DNA of 64,000 nucleotides, taken from assembly GCF_023343835.1 (NCBI RefSeq), contig NC_064438.1:18930077-18994076 (forward strand), given 5' to 3'. Below are positions 1 to 12,420 of the stretch, piece after piece. This DNA is from Lagopus muta. Taxonomy: Eukaryota > Chordata > Aves > Galliformes > Phasianidae. The notes under the pieces are model-generated. The model saw nothing but the letters and a program-made list of their open reading frames with translations. It had not been told where the DNA came from and did no database searches. The position numbers and the translations under genes are program-made. The first letter of the stretch is position 1; each line of letters begins with the position of its first letter.

Positions 1-800
1 TGTCTCTCCTTTAGGTATGTATGTTTTGCTGCCTAACAGCCTAGTTTCATGAATCAGCCACCGTCAGCAGATTCATCAGTTGCACAACAGTGCTTAAAAA
101 ATTCTGAGAAACTCATTATGACTCTAAAAATAAACAGTTGTTGTCAAGTTTTCAGACAGCAAAGGGAGAACCTAAGTACTCCCCAGAAATTCAATGAACT
201 TGAAGACTGATACTTTCTTTTCACAGTATTGAAGAAGCCACTGCAGGTCCACTCAAAGAGGTAAGTTCAGCCCCTCCTCTGGCCTCCCTCTGCTCTGGGC
301 AGGCAGCAAGGCAGCAACCAATATCACCTAGGGTGAAAATGTACAGGAACCAGATAGGATTTTGTATCACCTGATTGGGCACAGACACAGGTGCAGTTAG
401 CTCAACTCAATCCACAGCTGCAGATTCCCATGTGAAAGCAAACAAACGTATGCATTAGTTCTCCATCTATAAACATGAGAACTTCTGAGCTGTCTCTTAT
501 TCCTCTGTTCAGACAAGATAAATTAGGAGACGTTTATCTTCCAGTACCTCTAATTTTAGCCCTGAAAGGCACCTCTCCAGCATTCTGGTATGACAGAATT
601 ACTAACAACCAGTTTAGGAAAACAACGCCTCCATGTGGCTGCTCTCAACATGCCATGGTTGAAAAGGGAGGTCACCAAAACTATCATATTTTTCTGATGA
701 CTCCTTATGAGCAGAAGTATAAATAGCAGAGAAACTGTGTGGAAGTTAAAATCCTCCTCTCCTTTCTCTTTCCCCCTCAAAATAATTGAAGAAGTTATTC

Positions 801-820
801 TTCAATTGAATTCAATTGAA
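801..820. repeat. 20-bp palindrome
   Basis: The 10-bp palindrome TTCAATTGAA occurs twice in tandem, making one perfect 20-bp palindrome with an EcoRI-like centre. It lies in AT-rich intronic sequence and no function is apparent. Confidence 0.6.
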
Positions 821-3800
821 AATGAAGAAATTCTGACAGGTCTCCATCATTGCCTCCTGAGCAGCTTTCAAATGGCAACTTTCTATGTTCAATCATATAC
901 AGTCATTATACCAATTTGTCACGCAGACTATGAATGAACTGGTTTCATGCAGAGTCTGAATAGCATGATGTACAGCTATCTGCTTTGGAAAATCAGTTGT
1001 ACAGATCAATCTTGTGAAATCTAGATCAAATGATCCAGATACAGGGGAAAATCTCACTAACATAATATTGTTCCTCGTGGTTTTATTATTATGGGCTCCA
1101 TATGCTAGCTCCACAGGATGTTTGGGGGGGAGGGGGAGGGGGCAGCCTGCAGCTCAAAATGGACAGGAATAAAGATCTTGGCATTCAAGCCTTTTTATGA
1201 CTACATCTTAACCCATCCCTTAAGACAGTACAGTGCATTCTTTTCTCCTGATTTAGACAGTATGTCCAGATTAACACCACTGCTATTTTGAATTAGAAGC
1301 ATTTCTCTGTACTTCAGTGAATAAGTAACACCTACAAATTAAGTTGCTTTCAGACACCGCCTTACTCACTCACGTTCTCCCAGGGATGTCAAAGGGTAAT
1401 AATGACTGAGTGTGTGTTGTTGTTTTTAAGCTAGAAAAGTGTTCAGAGCACAAAAAGGTTCTGACAGTACATAGTGTCATGGTCAAGCTGCAGCGCTTTG
1501 CTGGAAGTCTGTAAGAGACAGCAAGCTGCCCCAGGTACAGCACTGTCTGTCCTGAGCTTCTCCTGGGATGGAGCTGTAGTGGGCTGAGGGGGCTCTTCTG
1601 CACTCTCTGTGCCCAGGGGAGTCACGCCTCTTGGCATTTTCCAACACAGGACGTTGCCATCTGCCTGCTTCAAATGCCCTAAAATGTCAGCTGAGGGATT
1701 CTGAGTTGTTCCTCGCTTCCTGTCCTAGATTGCTGAGATATAAATAGCAGCCAGGTGTTAATTAATTCCCATATGCATGCCTGAGTGTGAGTGCCATGGG
1801 CTTTACCCGCGTTCGCTTCTAAAGGCAAACATTTGTCAGTTACTCCTGGAAGAGCTGTTCTCACAAAGATAAGGAGCCAGCTGCTTAATTAACAAGACTG
1901 CTTTCTGCCTCAGACAAAGCCTGCTACGCTCGTGATAAACTCAGAAGGCTTTGCTTTGCTGCTCACAAGCAGCTTACACACGCACATGTGTCTCAGGAGC
2001 CCAGTAGCAGCTTGTCCAGCAGAGAGCACTTACCTGAGGGTCTTGATGACCAGATAAACCAGCACTAGAGCTGTGGGTGCACTGCACAGGGGCAACATGC
2101 ACAGTACGCTGTGTATTTGTAGTAAAGGTGAATTCAGCATAGTGGAGGCTCAAAGAGAGCCCTGGAGACCCTCCAGTGTGTTCTTGTACCCCCAGTTAAG
2201 AGTTACGTATCTTGGTTTTTGTGTTTTTTTTATATTAAGGAAGACACAATCTTTAATGGCTGGTAGTTAGAAATCACAAATGTTGTCCCTAATTTCCACG
2301 CTTTGGAAGAAACAGCATTGACCTTCTTTCATCAGACTACGAAGCCTGTTGAGAAACAGGCTTTCAAGCTCTATATGGACCTGACCTGGGGCATGAAACG
2401 TAACCATGCCTTCCTCTGTGCTAGCCCAGGTCATCTGTGCTCGCACTCTCCTGCACTCAAGCTAATTAACCTGGCTAAGAGGCAGTCATTAGCCTGGATA
2501 CAGCGCTGGGTTAATACAGTTACACCACCTTCAGGATCTAAATTGGGCCCTGATAACGTTTCTCCTCCAGGTTGGAAAGGTGCACCTGAGGCTCAGGCAG
2601 CACCTCTCAGAGGGTGCTCACCATGCCCACTTGCCCCAAGATTCCCCTGCAGGTGCAAGCAACAGCAGACTGATGTGCAGTAGATGCCAGACATGCTGCG
2701 TGGACAGCAGGAAGTGTATCAGAGGTTGAACTGTGTGAGTGACTCAGTTACCTGTCATCTCTGCCACAGTCTTCACGAGAAAGCAAATCTCCAAGAGCCA
2801 AGGTAAATAACAGGAGGAAAGTGTAACAAACCAGCTGGAAAGGGAAAGGCTGGGGCTCCTGCCTTGGGGCAGACACAGTCAGCTGACCTGCGAGACACAA
2901 AGTGGGTGTCTGGAGGAGGCCACCAATAGGTAGAAGGTGCATTTACTCATAAGTTTGAAGCACAGATTTGATAGTAGGGCTAAGAGAGTTTAATCTGGAG
3001 TTGAGATACAGGGACAAAGAAATGCATCTAAATTTCTGGCAAGTTCCAGTTTGAATGAAGGTTTCAATGTTACCCTTTCTAAGCCTTCTAGTACTGGACT
3101 GGCCATCATCTCATCTGCAGATTCTAAGCTTAGATACATGACCGATTATTCTTGCAATGCCAAAAGGATGACTGATTAAATTATTAAATTGATTAAATTA
3201 AATTCGCCTCAAATTAGCCACTCTAAAGCACTGCCTGCTGATTTTCTTATTGGGGATGTAAGAGGAGAAAGTAAAGATGGAGCCTGACTTTGGAATGGCA
3301 GCTGCATCCTGCCCACCCTCCTACATCCCACAGCAGACAGGCAACCAATGCTGGTTACCAGTATGATGGTTACCACCATCAACAATCAACACAACAAACC
3401 TGCAGCTATGAAAATCAACACTGCAAAATGCACTAACAGTTGTTGAAACTGATACAGAAGAAGTTCAAAACTTCCTGGTAACTTTGGAAACAAAACCAGT
3501 GAAGAAACAGAAGTTCAAATCAGATACATATTTGTATGCATCCAAAGAAAAAAAAGAAACCTTTCATTCCAAACTAAACAGTACTAAAGCACAGAGACCT
3601 GGTAAAAAAAAAGTTATAGGTTGCTGCAGAAATGCAGGACAACGTTATGGACTTAAAACACAAAAATAGGACAGAAACAGCAGCAAAATCTACCAAATGA
3701 ATCTGCTGCAAAAGGAGATGTATACGTGCTTCATTACTTATTTTAGACCGCAAGCACACAGAACTGTATGTGTACAGATAAGTTTAAATGCCTACAGTAA

Positions 3801-6800
3801 TAGACTAGTGTTTAACTTGTGTTGAGAAAATAGCAATAAAGGTCACGGAGCAGAAAGCAGCCTGGAAAAACTATTGATTTTCGACTTTGTGGTTATATTA
3901 TGAAAAAAATAACAATGAAGGAAAAGATCAGCTGCAGTTACACTTAAATGTTTCGATTTTGTAGCTTTTTTTTTTTTTTTTTTAAAGCAAACACAGGGCA
4001 AATATTGCTTTGGTCAACCTCAAATGTTTCCTTAATACACAGTAATGTGTTTTCCTTCGTAGCAGTCTCCAACTAGTTCATTTTAGTCTACTTTTTTTAT
4101 TGCCTTTTTCTTCAGTTGAAAAAACAGGTGTGAAATAAAAATGGAAAGAGCAAATATTTCAAAAGCTGTAAACAAGCATTTGCATTTGAGACTTAATTTT
4201 AAATGCTTTTAATTTTTTTATTCCCTTTGTACCTTCCCTTCCTTTAAGCATTACAATCAATTTGATTTCTCAGGCATTTCAGTGAATTTCATGCCATTCT
4301 CCCAAGGAACCTGCAATTAGCAGGAGTGTTCCTTAATTATTCTGTGTTTTGGCTCCTTTTTGACCTTCCTTGTAATGGTCCTCGAGTCCTATATAAATGT
4401 TACAAAATATGGTCTTTGAACCTTGTCTGTTATCTTTCCCCAGCACTGAGACTTGTATTGCAGCTAATTGTCTTAAAGCTTTAAGTACACTGAGAGGTTT
4501 TGAAATTAATATGAAAGTAGGATTAAATACAGAAAAGCGCATTCATTTTTATTGCTTTCTTGCCTCTGGAAATAGCATTTTAGCTTAACGAGCTGGAGGC
4601 CAAAAGTGGCAGATATTGTACTGACTTGGCAAAAGAGGAGCTTTCATTAGCAGATGGACAATAGCGGAGATGATGGATTTGACAGATCCATCCAGTGTTT
4701 TCAAGAACTCATTGAATTAAGCGTTCTAAGTAGTGGGTATTGCAACATGTTGGGCTGGGAAAGGGAATTAAATCACACAGAATGAAAAGTTGTTAAATGA
4801 GAAGGCAGTGAAGACGAAGGCCCACTTGTTAGGGCTGTACCGAGAAGGAGCACTGCAGCAAAGCATGGGCCCAGCCCCACTCCTGCACACAGCAAGGAGG
4901 GGTCGCAGGCAAACCCTGGAGTTCACAGTCCTGGAGCCTTCTCCAACTTATTTAACTGAAGCTGAAGATTGGCTAAAACCAAGCATACTGTGTGACTTGT
5001 CCTTTGCAAATACACATGACTGTAATTCCTGGCCAATGTGGTAAATCCTGGCAGGTTCACACCTGGACACACATGGTATGAGCACAGGGTGTCATGGTCT
5101 AAAAGCATATCTGCACTTTTGTGGGAACAGCACTTGCACCTACATATTTATTTTGTCCGTGCCTCATCTCTTACAAGAGCACTCCTGCTGATTATATTCT
5201 CATTTCATTCAGCCTGGTACAACTAAGGAAGTTGCTGAAGCGCAAATGCCAGTGCATGACAAAAGAAAAAAGTAGTACTAGCTATTTAAAGTCTTCTAAG
5301 AATGTTCTTCATTGCCCATGTCACAAGGTGTAAGATATAAGATGCATTATTTCACACCTTAAGCAAAGGAATGGATGACTCATATCAAAATTAGCCCTGT
5401 GAATGTCAAGTTGGGAAAGCAGGAAACAACAAATCTGAGGTCTTCAATGTGACCTTAAGATCTCTGATTTCCAGGAATACTGAGAGTGTTTCTTATAATA
5501 GCACATCACGAAATATCAGGCTTCAGGTGAGATTTCACTGCCTACTAAATGTTGGCATGCAGTGACTACTGGCCAGAGGTCACTGCTGGAAGCAATGGAT
5601 ATCTATGCAGGTGGAACAGAAGAGAGTTTTTATAACAGTATTTTTAATGGAAGAACTGTCACCCTTGAAATACTGTTATGTATTTACAGCTATTAGCAGT
5701 CCTACTGGGATGGTCAGGGGGAAATGGAAAAATCAAAAAGAAAATTAAATATAGTAACTTGCTAGTATAGAAATACAGTACTTCTTCCTAAGTGGAACTC
5801 TCAGTGTACTTGCACATATACGTCTGCACAGATGTTCACAAGGAGGGTGTATGTATGCATTTATGCATCTCAGGGAAGGCTACAATGAGCTAAGACTCAA
5901 TTTGAAAATTTCAGCCATTTTTAAGGAAAAGCCATTGTATATCTGATCCAATTCCCTAATCTGCTTTTCCCAAAAAGTTTAGAGTGATTAAGCCCTATAG
6001 ACTTTCTAAGAAACATTTTAATATTTGTTCCTTTATGTGGGGGTCTAAAAAAATTGAGTTAATGTCTCCATGATGACTTCTCTTTGAAAGTATAACCGAA
6101 GGCCAAACCGAAGGTCATGCGGTCACCATGTCATGAGATTAGTTTTAAGGGACACATGTTATCTTCTATAGAGCTTCATTCTGTATCATTGATGAGACAT
6201 CAGTGAAATGAAGTCAGAGCCACAGCTGATATGTCTAATTAATAAGCTACATCCATTTCATCTGCCCCACAAAATGTCTGAGAAAGAGTATAAGGTAAAA
6301 CATCTCCATCCAGAGTTGGTACTGCTCAAATTCTGCATAAAAATAACAGTGAGAGCACTTGGAGGATTTAATCCTCTGAATATCCAAACACTCGTGCCAG
6401 CACATTTCATCACGTTTCCATTTTGAGGATTTTTGTGGGTAAATTACAGAGTAAAAATTCAAAATGACAAGAAAACTGTGGGTGTGCTTGTGTACACATA
6501 GCGGCAGATCTTGCACACCCACTCTCCTACGTAGGTGCCTGAACCCTACCAAGAAATGCAAAGCTAGTTTTTCTGACTCAGCGAGGTGTGCCCCATTGTC
6601 TCCAGGCTACATGTATAATATGGGCTGGCAATCTCCCTTTTGGGCTCTGTCTTGACAATCCAGCAGATGACTTTAGGGCTTCTACTCCAAAACCACCACA
6701 GCCACATGACTGAAACACTAACCCAGTATAATAAATTCATTCTCAAGGTTCAAATTTGTACAAAAACTGTTGACAGGTAACACGCATACACAGGGTTAGA

Positions 6801-6980
6801 TGCTGGGTAAGGTATTTATTATCTGGGCCTCCCACGTTAACTATATGTTGAACTGATTAACAATTACCTTTTCATAGCAAGAAGAAAACTTGTACAAAAA
6901 CCATACAATATGCTGTGGCTGATTTTGAAGAAAATAAATTGAATCATGATATATTTAATCATGGAATCATCTGATCTGGA

Positions 6981-7266
6981 TCTGTAGTGGAAATGCTAAG
7001 TCAGGGCTTGAAGCAGTGATTGAACACCTGGTGGGAAGGCAGGGCCAACCCAGGGGAGCTCAGGTGTGTGCAATGCAATACACCTGAGTGACTGGAAGGG
7101 GTGGAGCCAGAATCCATCCCTTCCCAGACCTCATTTAAGGGTTGGCAGTGAGGGCATGTTTTGCTGGAGATCCCTGCCTACCTGAAGTCTTCTAAAGGTA
7201 AGCAGCTCTTTTCCTTCATTTCTGTGGCTGCTGTATTTGGGCTCATTCTCATTTGCTGTAGCCAAC
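6981..7266 (+). repeat. Unclassified interspersed repeat, copy A
   Basis: This is one of four related copies in the window, with the others near 27.7, 45.4 and 54.2 kb. It starts with a TGCTAAGTCA motif (6994-7003), continues through AAGCAGTGATTGAACACCTG and AAGGCAGGGCCAACCCAGGG, and carries CATTTAAGG (7132-7140). It then has GGAGATCCCTGCCTACCTGA and a splice-donor-like AAAG/GTAAGC (junction 7197/7198), ending about ATTTGCTGTAGCC. Similarity to the copies at 45.4 and 54.2 kb is obvious by eye over the whole length. No open frame, AATAAA or TG...CA termini were seen, so I do not assign it to an LTR or SINE family. Confidence 0.8.
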
Positions 7267-8198
7267 TTTGCAACCCTGCGGTTATCATCCCATTATAGTA
7301 TTATAGGACTAAATTCATACTGTGTGGTGGTGAGGTGGCATAGACGGACTGTATACCTGCCTGTGTAACTGTAGCTTCAGAGACAGTGAAACCTGGGTTA
7401 AAGAGAGCATCAGTAGAAGAAAGTAAGAACAGTTAAGCTGTGAGAGGAGGAACAGACCACTGCTTGATTGTTTTGTTTTTTTCTCCTGCTAAATGAGTTA
7501 GCAATAATGGCAAACCTAAAGAGAGGGATCTCTGTAGTCTGCACACACCACATTTGTGACTCCAAACAAAACGGGAACTCTGCCTCCAAGCCATTGCATA
7601 TTATGTAAACACCATTTATATTAAGTGTACATAAAATTGTGAAGCGCTTACATCTGTTTCACTAATCAAATCACGATGCTAAGCAATTACTCAGAGACTC
7701 CTGTATTTGCAAACATCATGATGTTGGCAGCATCCTGCCCCCCTTCACTGCATTTATTCTGTAGCAGAATCTGTGCCTACATGCACATACACACCTGCCG
7801 TATGGGGTACTACCTACCCATAAAGGTAACATCTCTGCTATTTACACCAACCTGCCCTGAACTGTTGTCTGGCACTCTGACTAAAGGGAATGAGGAGCCC
7901 GTGTCTGTGTTAGCAGCCTCTTGAAACAAGGGGCTCGCAAAAATGCCCATAGCAGGACAAGCTGCTGCCCAGGCAGTTCCCAGCCATGCCCAGGAGGGCA
8001 ACCCACCCATGGGGCTGAACTCAGCACCCAGACACCTGCAGCTTCCCTGATTTACAGTCATAAATGCAGTGACAGTGTCTCCTAGTGGTTGCATTCTTAA
8101 AGGAACACACTCAAACTTCACGCCCCAAAACTCGCGCTCTTAAAAAGCACACAAAACTGTTGCTAGATCTTTAGAGTACTAAAACATCATCGCTTCTA

Positions 8199-8385
8199 GA
8201 ATCACAGAACTTCTCAAGTTGGAAGGTTTCCACAAGGGTCACTGATTCTAATTCCTGGCTCCACGTAGGATAACCCAAAAATCAGACCCCATATCCGCAC
8301 TCTCCTTGAACTCCAGCAGCTCTGGGAAGCCTGTTCTATGCCCACCACCCCCTGCTGAAGAACCTTTTCCTGATATTCAACCCGT
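8199..8385 (-). mobile_element. CR1 LINE fragment (3' end, minus orientation)
   Basis: The plus strand starts with GAATCACAGAACTTCTCAAG and TTGGAAGG and continues through CTCTGGGAAGCCTGTTC and CTGAAGAACCTTTTCCTGAT. This is the reverse complement of the conserved 3' part of avian CR1 elements. The copy is 5'-truncated and diverged, as is usual for CR1. The right boundary is approximate. It lies in SLC1A2 intron 1. Confidence 0.8.
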
Positions 8386-11343
8386 TCAGTGGGTAACAAG
8401 GAAATGGCTTTAATGCTCAAGGCTTTATATCTGATGATTAAATCACAAGCTAATTTAACATCTAAAACCTCTAAATCATGCAAATGTGTTTTTTTAAAAC
8501 ACTGTAGCAATGCACTGCACTATTTATTTTTGAAACAGTAATGCTTCATTACTGTTTCTTATTACATAAGAGAGAGGTGAGAGCTATAACCCATGGGGAA
8601 GCAAGGTGTGCAGGCACCATCCATCTCACTTAATCTTTATGTCCTCTTAGACCCTGTAAAAGCAAAGGAAAGGCTAAAAAGCTCTGCCACCTACAAGTGG
8701 AACCAGTCAGCCTCCAGAGGTTCTACCTGAGCACTACACAATGTGCAAAACAGAGAATGTGAACAGATGTTGCTGGGTTTTTGGACCATTTTTCATTCTC
8801 AGAGAAGGTGACTGTGGTGGGTGGGGGGGGGTGGGGAGGGTTGCTTAGAGTGTAAACATGAAAACAAGCAACTCCAAACAGCACCAACAGTTGCTTCCAG
8901 CCCTTCTTCATTGAACCTTCTAGCACCAGCTAAACATCCAAAATCCATCCTGGTAAATGAGATGAGTACCAGGGCATTTTACGACAGGAGGACCTCGCGG
9001 GCAAGGTAAGCACATTCCTCAGTGAGAGCAAGTGCCAGCAGCTAGAACTGCAATGAAGCAGATCTGCAGCCCCACAGGCCTGACCCTGCCGTATTAGGGA
9101 TGTTCCCTTTCTCATCTTCAGGTGATTGAAGTTTCCTGTTGTCCACATTTTCTTTCTTGGAACAGGAAGTCTTGGGCGGCAAATTTCCAAACATGGGTAA
9201 CTTTCCTCAAATTAAGTATTAAAACAAAAAAAAGAAAAAAAAAAAAAAACGGTACAGACAAGAAAATATTTCCTAGTAAATCCTGGTTCTGAGGACTGCC
9301 TTTTATGAATGTAATATAGATTTGCCTTCCTCTGTGTATACATGGGGGCCTTACTATTTGCTAGGTGCCCTATCATTATCCCTGACATCTCTGATTTGGA
9401 GATCTCATGTAAACTGCACTGTTAGAGGAAAAAATAACGCACTGCAAAACTGACTGTGATTGGAGTTGTTCTATCCCAACAAAACAGTGACCGTATGTAC
9501 TACCAACCTCACCTAGCACCGCCTGAGCACCACAGAGCCACCAGATGCTGTGCCTGCACACACACAGCCCGTCCCACCTCTCGCAGGGGTCTCTCCGTGT
9601 ACCTGTGTGTGCCTGAGACACACCGCAATGGGCACTCTCTGCCACCTGTCTCTTTTCCACTGCACCGGCGTCGATGGAAAGCCTTCCTCGAACAGCCTGG
9701 ATGGTCCCAAATTTGTTTCCCTGACGGTCCTTACGATGCCTGAGCTCGCCGGCCTTAATGCCAGTACGTAAAGCTTATTTCTCTCCTCAGCTTCTCACCT
9801 GAGGGGGGGGAAAGATGACAATTCAGGTTCTCAGCAGCACAAAGGGATTAACAAGAGACACGCATCCCGCTCCACTGGTTTCCCTCAGCTACAATTGGCC
9901 ACCAGTTGAAACGCACCAGAGAAGAGCGCTGACCTGTCTTTGTCTCAGTGAATTTCCTAAAAAAAATTTGAAAACAAGGCCTAAACTTTGTGTTCCTTTT
10001 GTCTTACTGACCATTTAGCCCTGTCTGATATGGACAACAGTATCACATATCTATGGAAGCCTCTCCAATTCCGGTGCTCCTATCTCCTTTAGCCACCTGC
10101 TCAGTCAGCTTCTCTAAAGTGCATTACTCCTTCTCTACACATTATCCCCTATGGGGCAGATCCCCTGCTGCAGCCCCCTCTCATTAGGTCTCTTCCCATT
10201 AAACCCTGGCACAGCAAACCCCTGGCTCTGCAGCTTCCCTCTTTTGGATGGAATAGCGGGCAGCTGGAGTCTGCCAAGCAGAGTGGGGTCAGGTAAGAAA
10301 GACACAGAGCCACAGCTGTGGGATGCAGACTACTTCTGAACTTACTCCTCAAAACTCCAGCCATGGGGCCTGCCCTGTTCCTGAAGAACCAGCACTGGCA
10401 CTGCTATGCTACCCTGCTCCAGGCTAGCTGCTCTGCAAGGTGCATGTCCCTTTGGCCGCATAGGTGATGGGACACCTGTGTGCACACGCCCCAGCCATGT
10501 GCTGGTAAATCCCCTCTGTCTCTGCGTCCAAGAGCCACACCAGCCATACAAACAGAGCTTGCTCTCGCACCCTGTCCTCAGAGAGTCCCATCCAGAGCAG
10601 ATCACGCTGATACAACCTGACAACATCTAGGGATAAAGGGGAGGCTCACACCAGACGCAGCCTAATGCTAGCCTGTATTAGAAGAGGGCAACCAGAGATC
10701 AGGGGAACCTTTTCTTTCCTCTCCCACTACCTGCGAAGTAAGGACTCCTCAGCGGATCCTCGTGATCCCCTGTTGTGGGATAGGGGCAGGAATACAGGCA
10801 GAGACAGGGACAGGTCTCAGTCCCAGGGCCGCTGTCCCACCGGGCTCTGTGCCTCTCCTCAAAGCCTCTTGTATAACCCTTCGCCCTTCCCAGCATCTTC
10901 CCCCGCTCACGCTGCAACGCGTTTGGCACAAATTTCCCGAATTGCAAAACTCCCGCAGAAGTTGGATCCGTGCTCTGCCTTCCCCAGGGCCGGGCAGGGA
11001 GGGAGGGACAGCTCCCGGCTGTCCGCCGTTATGGCGAGGAGCTGCCCCGCACCCCGCGTTCCTCGCGCCCGGCTCCCCAGGCAGCGCTCCGGCAGGTGCT
11101 CTACGCTCGTTTACCCTCCGGGGCTGAAAGAAAGAAGCGACGGGAGAAAAACCAAAACCTCTCCAGTGGCTCACACGCCAATTCCCTTTCCTCCTCTCCC
11201 TCTAGAACGCGGCTGTCCGCTCCTCGCTGCCCGGCGGCGGGGCCGAGGGTTAACAATGACACGGCCGACACGCGGCCGCCGCAGACGCACAATGCGGACC
11301 ACCCGCTCCCCCGTTCCTCCCTCAGCACCGGCGCTCCCCTCAC

Positions 11344-11360
11344 CCTTCCGTCGACGCCAT
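11344..11360 (-). CDS. SLC1A2: SLC1A2 first coding segment (excitatory amino acid transporter 2), partial
   Basis: On the minus strand the sequence ACCATGG at 11356-11363 supplies a strong start context (A at -3, G at +4). It is followed by codons for M-A-S-T-E and the first two bases (GG) of a glycine codon. A donor, GG/GTGAGG, then interrupts the frame at 11344/11343. MASTEG is the N-terminus of EAAT2/GLT-1, the sodium-dependent glutamate transporter of astroglial plasma membranes. The phase fits the known family: the next exon should begin with T and encode ANNMPKQ, which also explains the alternative MVS N-terminus of mammals. The remaining exons lie outside the window. The identification rests on a six-residue peptide, the splice donor, the CpG island and the position next to PAMR1. 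Together these are convincing, although the peptide alone would not be. Confidence 0.8.
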
Positions 11361-11637
11361 GGTCCCGCGAGCCCCCCTGTCTCCTCGGCGGCCCGGGCAG
11401 CGGGGCCGATCGGCAGTGGTTCCGTGGGTGCCCCTCTCTCGCCTCGGGGAAGCGGCGCGCGGTTCCTGCTAATCCTCGGGGCCGCGCCAGGCGGGGACCG
11501 GCGGCTCCGCTCGGCGCCTCCCGCCCCGCCACCGCCACCTCCCGCCCGCCGAGCGCTCCGGCCGGGCCTGGCGGGGCGAGGAGCCGCTGGCACCGCTGCG
11601 GTCCCGCCGGCCGCGTCTCGCCGCGGGGTGTGCGCTT

Positions 11638-11676
11638 GTGCGTGTGTGTGTGCGTGTGTGTGTGTGTGTGTGTGTG
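11638..11676. repeat. (TG)n / (CA)n microsatellite
   Basis: Nearly continuous TG dinucleotides with one or two TGCG interruptions, about 280-320 bp upstream of the SLC1A2 start codon on that gene's strand. The interruptions are near the left end, so the right half is an uninterrupted tract. Confidence 0.95.
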
Positions 11677-11793
11677 CCCGCCGAGAGGTGGGGGTGACTT
11701 CACATCGGCGCGGCGCTGGCTGAGGCAGGATTGGAAGGTTTAGCCTTCTAGCTGTGGATTTGCCGTCTATCCCTCTCTATTTTAGGCAAGGGC

Positions 11794-11825
11794 TGACATC
11801 ACCGGCCGCCGGTACTCCTATAAAT
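11794..11825 (+). promoter_or_regulatory. Candidate divergent (plus-strand) core promoter
   Basis: The plus strand has TGACATCA, one base from a consensus CRE, 17 bp before TATAAAT. This orientation would direct transcription to the right, away from SLC1A2. The palindromic nature of both motifs means they could also serve the minus strand. This is a motif-level suggestion only. Confidence 0.25.
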
Positions 11826-12420
11826 CCCCCCAACCTCTCGCTCAAAGGACAGAAAGGAAAGGGGTGGGGGCAGAGAGCCCCTCGCAGGGGGAGGGCCGCC
11901 CGCCTTGCCGCCGCTCGCTACCTGCCCCGCTCCGCTCGCCGCCGCGCTGCCCTGTGCTGCCCGGGCAGCCGCCGCCAGGGCCCGCCGGGACCCCCGGGCA
12001 GGAGCGGGCCGGGCCGCTTCCCGCCGCCTCCCGCTGCCTCCCGCTCCACGCCCGCCCGCCACCGCAGCCCGGCAGCCGCGCCCCTAGCCCGGCGCTTCTC
12101 CGCCGCGCCCCGGCCCCGGGCCCCGCTCCCCGCCGCCGAGTAACCCGCCCGGGCCGAGCGGGACTCAGGGCCGCCCGCCGGGGGACGCGCGGAGAGCGCC
12201 CGGGGCCCGGCCCGGCGGCGGCGCGGTGCTGCCCCCTGACGGGCAGGCGGCGGTGGCGCAGCCCCACCTGCACGGGCGGCCCCGCGCTGCACCGGGCTGA
12301 GGGGCGCGGGGTCGGGCTGAGGGCGGCCGTACCCTGGGCGGGAAAGGAGGAAGGAGGGAGGTTTGCGAGGCTGCCGTCCCTGCGGGGCCGCTTGCAACCC
12401 TTCCCAGCCCATGTAGAGGT

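Larger units (their letters stand above)
1..11343 (-). other. SLC1A2: SLC1A2 intron 1 (3' part of the intron lies outside the window)
   Basis: The sequence downstream, on the minus strand, of the SLC1A2 start exon has no further exon that I recognise. In particular, nothing encodes the next segment of the transporter, which should begin with ANNMPKQ. Mammalian SLC1A2 also has a very long first intron. The interval holds one copy of the unclassified repeat near 6981-7266, a CR1 fragment near 8199-8385, a T run near 3967-3983 and an A-rich run near 9222-9250. The open frames in it are short and lack domain-like patterns. GC content rises from about 10.3 kb toward the CpG island. Confidence 0.7.
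11361..11870 (-). other. SLC1A2: Probable SLC1A2 5' UTR (approximate extent)
   Basis: This is the minus-strand sequence immediately upstream of the SLC1A2 start codon, within the CpG island. The upper limit is a guess based on my memory that mammalian SLC1A2 has a 5' UTR of several hundred bases. It includes the dinucleotide tract at 11638-11676, which would read as CA repeats in the transcript. Confidence 0.35.
10940..12420 (-). promoter_or_regulatory. SLC1A2: CpG island covering the SLC1A2 promoter and first exon
   Basis: This stretch of about 1.5 kb is very GC-rich and full of CpG, with GC-box-like runs, in contrast to AT-rich flanks. It contains the SLC1A2 start codon on the minus strand (11358-11360), so the 5' UTR and core promoter should lie at higher coordinates inside it. 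No minus-strand TATA box of good quality is visible, as is common for island promoters. On the plus strand there is a CRE-like TGACATCA (11794-11801) followed by TATAAAT (11819-11825). A TG dinucleotide tract lies at 11638-11676. Transcription start sites cannot be placed from the sequence. Long open frames here are by-products of GC richness. Confidence 0.75.

Noticed and set aside
6981..7266. Calling the four-copy repeat a solo LTR
   Set aside because: A TATA-like box and a donor-like site would fit an LTR, but there is no TG...CA terminus, no AATAAA and no clear target-site duplication around any copy. I kept it unclassified.
8214..8510. A 98-codon minus-strand frame
   Set aside because: It overlaps the non-coding 3' region of a CR1 fragment and continues into unrelated sequence, so it is not a reverse transcriptase remnant.
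10003..10014. Minus-strand ATGGTCAGTAAG as a possible alternative SLC1A2 first exon (the mammalian MVS N-terminus)
   Set aside because: The only GT donor gives ATGGTCA/GTAAG, which would join in the wrong phase to an exon beginning with T GCC AAC. The required ATGGTCAG/GT is not present.
10665..11723. A 352-codon plus-strand open frame and several other long frames in the SLC1A2 CpG island
   Set aside because: All reading frames on both strands are open here because stop codons are rare in GC-rich DNA. The predicted peptides are low-complexity (Pro, Arg, Ala, Gly, then Cys/Val from the TG repeat) with no domain.
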